Assembly: GCA_029289015.1 (NCBI GenBank)
Contig: JARFUL010000249.1
Coordinates: forward strand, 1 to 8,655
Length of the DNA: 8,655 nt
Direction: 5' to 3'
From: Syntrophobacteria bacterium
GTDB lineage: Bacteria; Desulfobacterota; Syntrophobacteria; JARFUL01
Positions 6,709 through 8,655 of the stretch are shown here, in pieces. The notes beneath the pieces are model-generated. The model was given only the letters and a program-made list of their open reading frames with translations. It was not told the origin of the DNA and did not search any database. Position 1 is the stretch's first letter. Each line of letters opens with the position of its first letter. Position numbers and translations under genes: made by a program.

Positions 6709-7858
6709 CGTACTCCAAGAGGTTGTCCATGTCGTTGAGAACCGCGGAGAGCGGCGCGGCCATGTTGGCGCGGTGGTTCGCGAAGATCCACTGGAGGTCG
6801 CTCTCCATGATGAGGATCGGCTCGAGCACGACGGAGCGCGAGAGCTGGGAGAGCATGTCGTCCATGATGGGCATCGCGTCCAGCACCATGAGCTGCTCCC
6901 TGAAGGTGACCTTCACCACCTTGAGAATCCCGTAGAAGACCTTGGCCACCCCCTGGGAGTAGTAGAAATAGTCGTCGGAAATGGAGGAGGTGACCTCGGA
7001 GCCGTCCAGCTCCCGGGCCTTCACCAGGTTGCGGTGGCAGTTGCCCAAAAGGTCCTTGTAGGAGCGCATCAGGGACATGAGGTTGTCCCCCCTCGGTATG
7101 AACCTCGACTTTCCGCTCCTGAGGTTCTCCAGGTGGAGGCTCAGCTCCTCCAGCGCCTCATTGTACTGGCTCTCCGCGGAGGGGAACCAGAACTTGTCCG
7201 CGCGGTTCAAAAGCAGGTTCACCGCGTCCACCAGGTGGGGGTCGTACGCGTCCGCGTCCCCGTGGCGGGTGAGGTCCTCCTTGAGGCGCATCGCGGTGTA
7301 TCTCACCGCCTCGAGGACTCCGAGCTGGAAGTTGTTCACATTGTCGGTGAACTTGCCCACGATGATGTCGTTGGGCCGCCAGCCCAGGGTCCTGTCCAGC
7401 TCCGCTCTCAGGAGCCCGATGAGGGTGGTGACGAAGTCCACGCCCACCCTGACCTCGACCCTGGGGGCCGCTTCTTCGGGCAGGGGTGCCTGGCCGCGCT
7501 CCCGCGCTCCGGGCGCGACCCCCTCCTTCCCTGCTCTGGGCTCGGAGGGCTTAGCGGGCAGAGGCTGGGCCGCGTGCCCCTTGGGCGCTGGGGGAGAGGG
7601 CGCGGCCGCGGTCCCCCGGGGTGTGCCCGGGGCCTGGGACGCCCGGGGCGGGGTGGGGCCCTCGGGGGAGGACGGGAACACCATGCCCAAAAGTCCCAGC
7701 GCGACAAACAGCGCGACAAAACAGAGCAGATACAACCGCCACCTGGGCCCCTCGAAGAACCAGGGGAAAAGGCTCTTCACCTTGAGGCCCCAGCCCTTGA
7801 CGCGGGGCCAAAGCCCCCTGAAAAACGAAGAGACTTTGGAGAACCCGGGTAGCTTCAT
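6701..7858 (-). CDS. DUF2333 family membrane-anchored protein
   Basis: This 385-residue protein has a basic, amphipathic N-terminus (1-40), one membrane helix at about 42-61 and a proline/alanine-rich linker from 62 to about 132. A folded helical domain fills the rest. The GWRPNDIIVGKFTDNVNNFQLGVLEAVRY region (159-187) is the pattern I associate with DUF2333, a family of unknown function in proteobacteria. The long linker would let the C-terminal domain reach into the periplasm if the basic N-terminus stays inside. The start at 7858 lies 4 nt after the queD stop, so translation is probably coupled to queD; its own ribosome site (TAGG) is weak and lies inside the end of queD. It contains two cysteines, C46 in the membrane helix and one in the GNCHRN segment. 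No enzymatic motif was recognised. Confidence 0.75.
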   Translation of the reverse strand: MKLPGFSKVSSFFRGLWPRVKGWGLKVKSLFPWFFEGPRWRLYLLCFVALFVALGLLGMVFPSSPEGPTPPRASQAPGTPRGTAAAPSPPAPKGHAAQPLPAKPSEPRAGKEGVAPGARERGQAPLPEEAAPRVEVRVGVDFVTTLIGLLRAELDRTLGWRPNDIIVGKFTDNVNNFQLGVLEAVRYTAMRLKEDLTRHGDADAYDPHLVDAVNLLLNRADKFWFPSAESQYNEALEELSLHLENLRSGKSRFIPRGDNLMSLMRSYKDLLGNCHRNLVKARELDGSEVTSSISDDYFYYSQGVAKVFYGILKVVKVTFREQLMVLDAMPIMDDMLSQLSRSVVLEPILIMESDLQWIFANHRANMAAPLSAVLNDMDNLLEYGG

Positions 7859-7862
7859 GGGC

Positions 7863-8240
7863 CTATGAACCCTCGCGGAAGTAGGTGGCGCACGCGTCCT
7901 CCGACTCCCACGCGCTGACCGAGGCCACCTTCAGCCTGTCGTTCTCCAGGCTCTTTGACAGCTCCCCGAAGATGTAGCGCGCGATGTTCTCGGAGGAGGG
8001 GTTGTTCTCCTTGAAGAAGGGATGGTCGTTCAGGTAGGTGTGGTCAATGGTTTCAAGGACCTCCCTCACCGCGGACTTCACCTCAGAGAAGTCCACCACA
8101 ACCCCCGCGCTGTCCAGGGTGGACGCCACCACCGAGACCTCCACCTTCCAGTTGTGGCCGTGCAGCGCCTCGCACTTTCCCTTGAAGTTCTTGAGGTTGT
8201 GGGCCGCGGCGAACCGGGTGATTATCTTTACCTCGTACAT
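7863..8240 (-). CDS. queD: 6-carboxy-5,6,7,8-tetrahydropterin synthase
   Basis: QueD turns 7,8-dihydroneopterin triphosphate into 6-carboxytetrahydropterin, the first committed step toward preQ0, queuosine in tRNA and other 7-deazaguanines. The 125-residue length is normal. The zinc ligands are H14 (RFAAAH), H27 and H29 (LHGH). C23 lies in the CxxxHGH motif that marks the QueD/PTPS-I type rather than the ExxxHGH folate-bypass type. D66-H67 in IDHTYLN and the glutamates after W111 near the C-terminus complete the expected active site. AAGAAGG lies seven bases before the start. No other queuosine gene (queC, queE, queF) is in the window, and no clear preQ1 riboswitch is visible upstream. It is the first gene of the minus-strand block and is closely followed by the DUF2333 gene. 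Confidence 0.94.
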   Translation of the reverse strand: MYEVKIITRFAAAHNLKNFKGKCEALHGHNWKVEVSVVASTLDSAGVVVDFSEVKSAVREVLETIDHTYLNDHPFFKENNPSSENIARYIFGELSKSLENDRLKVASVSAWESEDACATYFREGS

Positions 8241-8247
8241 CCCGAGA

Positions 8248-8254
8248 CCTTCTT
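8248..8254 (-). promoter_or_regulatory. Ribosome binding site of queD
   Basis: AAGAAGG on the minus strand, seven bases before the ATG at 8240-8238. It supports the chosen start. Confidence 0.6.
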
Positions 8255-8310
8255 GTGAAGCTTCCTTGGCCGGTTGCGCATCCGGAAGTGTAGTTTATTG
8301 AGAGTGGAGC

Positions 8311-8333
8311 CCAAAAAGTTCCAAAAAGAACTT
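8311..8333. promoter_or_regulatory. Palindrome with direct repeat upstream of queD (possible operator)
   Basis: AAGTTC (8316-8321) and GAACTT (8328-8333) are perfect inverted repeats around a 6-nt CAAAAA spacer. Overlapping them, CCAAAAAG occurs twice 10 bp apart (8311-8318, 8321-8328), about one helical turn. The spacing and position, about 70-90 bp before queD, suit a protein-binding site, but no regulator is encoded in the window. Confidence 0.4.
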
Positions 8334-8506
8334 AACCCGAAAGCGGCCTCCTGTCAACGACCCGATGGTCCCTTTGGGCTCTGGAGCGGGCCGCGCGGGC
8401 GGATGTTTTTCCCCGGGGTGTAACTTTTCGGCCCCGGCATTCGTCTATAGAGGTAAAACGACCAGGTAGCGCAAATAATCGTCTTGAAAGAATAAGGCGC
8501 ACCAAA

Positions 8507-8513
8507 AAGGAGG
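8507..8513 (+). promoter_or_regulatory. Strong ribosome binding site of the Cys-rich repeat gene
   Basis: AAGGAGG, a near-perfect Shine-Dalgarno sequence, seven bases before the ATG at 8521. It is the main evidence that the short frame at the right edge is a real, well-translated gene. Confidence 0.85.
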
Positions 8514-8520
8514 AAAAACA

Positions 8521-8655
8521 ATGGACAAGCGTTGCGAGGAGCTTTTCAAGATCTGCGGTCCCATGATGGCCGAGATGTTTAAGCAATTCAGCGGGGATGA
8601 GGAGAGCGGCGAGGCAGGGATGGAAAAGTCCTGCGAGGAGCTTTTCAAGTGCTGC
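8521..8655 (+). CDS. Unrecognised Cys-containing repeat protein (partial, runs off the window)
   Basis: I do not recognise this protein. The 45 visible residues start with MDKRCEELFKIC and at residue 34 return to MEKSCEELFKCC, so the protein is built on a 33-residue repeat. Each unit begins with a paired-cysteine C-x6-C segment (C5 and C12, C38 and C45, with an extra C44), followed by a Met- and Phe-rich stretch (GPMMAEMFKQF) and an acidic Gly/Ser linker (SGDEESGEAG). The first half of each unit would form an amphipathic helix. There is no signal peptide, so it is probably cytoplasmic. The regular cysteines could bind metal or form thiol links, but this is inference. It is divergent from queD, with its own long upstream region and a strong ribosome site, suggesting independent and possibly abundant expression. 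The 3' end is not in the window. Confidence 0.75.
   Translation, partial: MDKRCEELFKICGPMMAEMFKQFSGDEESGEAGMEKSCEELFKCC
8533..8649 (+). repeat. 18-bp direct repeat with 99-bp period inside the Cys-rich gene
   Basis: TGCGAGGAGCTTTTCAAG occurs identically at 8533-8550 and 8632-8649, exactly 33 codons apart, and the preceding four codons are also similar. Identity at silent positions points to recent duplication of the unit or to gene conversion rather than old divergence. Confidence 0.85.

Larger units (their letters stand above)
8241..8520. other. Divergent intergenic region between queD and the Cys-rich repeat gene
   Basis: This 280-nt region must hold the promoters of two divergent genes. 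It contains the 18-bp palindrome at 8316-8333, a G+C-rich middle (8380-8440) including CCCCGGGG at 8411-8418, and an A+T-richer stretch from about 8441 to 8520 leading to a strong ribosome site. TATAGA (8446-8451) and AATAAT (8474-8479) resemble -10 boxes for the plus-strand gene, but neither has a convincing -35 box at 16-18 bp, so no promoter is called. No sigma-54 GG-N10-GC site with good flanks was seen, and no small open frame with a good ribosome site. Confidence 0.5.

Noticed and set aside
6642..6791. N-terminal extension of the DUF4412 protein by 50 residues
   Set aside because: The extension overlaps DUF2333 coding sequence and would bury the signal peptide. A strong AAGGAGG site places the start at 6641.
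6596..7852. 418-codon plus-strand frame opposite DUF2333
   Set aside because: It is His/Val/Gly/Pro-rich shadow sequence, whereas the minus-strand frame has a membrane helix, a linker and the DUF2333 signature.
8261..8288. Possible preQ1 riboswitch in the queD leader (CTTCC/GGAAG and CCGG/CCGG pairings)
   Set aside because: The two stems share bases and exclude each other, and I could not fit the preQ1-I pseudoknot loop pattern.
8382..8410. GC-rich stretch followed by TTTTT as an intrinsic terminator
   Set aside because: No stable uninterrupted stem directly precedes the T-run, and no plus-strand gene ends upstream of it.

Overview
The window reads as a chromosomal stretch from a high-GC Gram-negative bacterium. 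The evidence for an outer membrane is an arabinose-5-phosphate isomerase for KDO (lipopolysaccharide core) synthesis and an exported DUF4412 protein. The iron-sulfur type of PurF, the DUF2333 and DUF4412 families, and heavy use of AGG (Arg), ATA (Ile) and GCG (Ala) codons would fit a deltaproteobacterial (Desulfobacterota-like) lineage. That placement is inference, and I could not test it.

Layout. Positions 1-5431 carry a tightly packed plus-strand run. It holds the 3' end of carB (pyrimidine/arginine precursor), purF (first step of purine synthesis), kdsD (KDO precursor), a DapA-fold protein without the usual catalytic lysine, and a membrane M48 metallopeptidase fused to TPR repeats. Gaps are 22 nt or less and two junctions overlap, so the run is probably one transcript. 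A minus-strand block (8240 down to 5443) converges on it with only 11 nt between the stop codons. In transcription order this block holds queD (queuosine/7-deazaguanine pathway), a membrane-anchored DUF2333 protein 4 nt behind it, a secreted DUF4412 protein and a four-helix DUF2569 membrane protein. Across a 280-nt divergent intergenic region, a plus-strand gene begins at 8521 with a strong ribosome binding site. It encodes a cysteine-containing protein built on a 33-residue repeat and runs off the window.

How they work together. carB and purF link pyrimidine and purine entry steps. kdsD feeds lipopolysaccharide synthesis. The M48 peptidase, DUF2333, DUF4412 and DUF2569 proteins are all membrane or envelope proteins, so envelope maintenance is a reasonable common theme but is not shown. 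No rRNA, tRNA, CRISPR array, insertion sequence or phage gene was found.

The points most worth a second look are: the C-terminal regulatory domain of CarB, which appears to lack about 75-80 internal residues in frame; the DapA-fold protein, which keeps the fold signatures but not the Schiff-base lysine or catalytic tyrosine; and the unrecognised Cys-rich repeat protein at the right edge.
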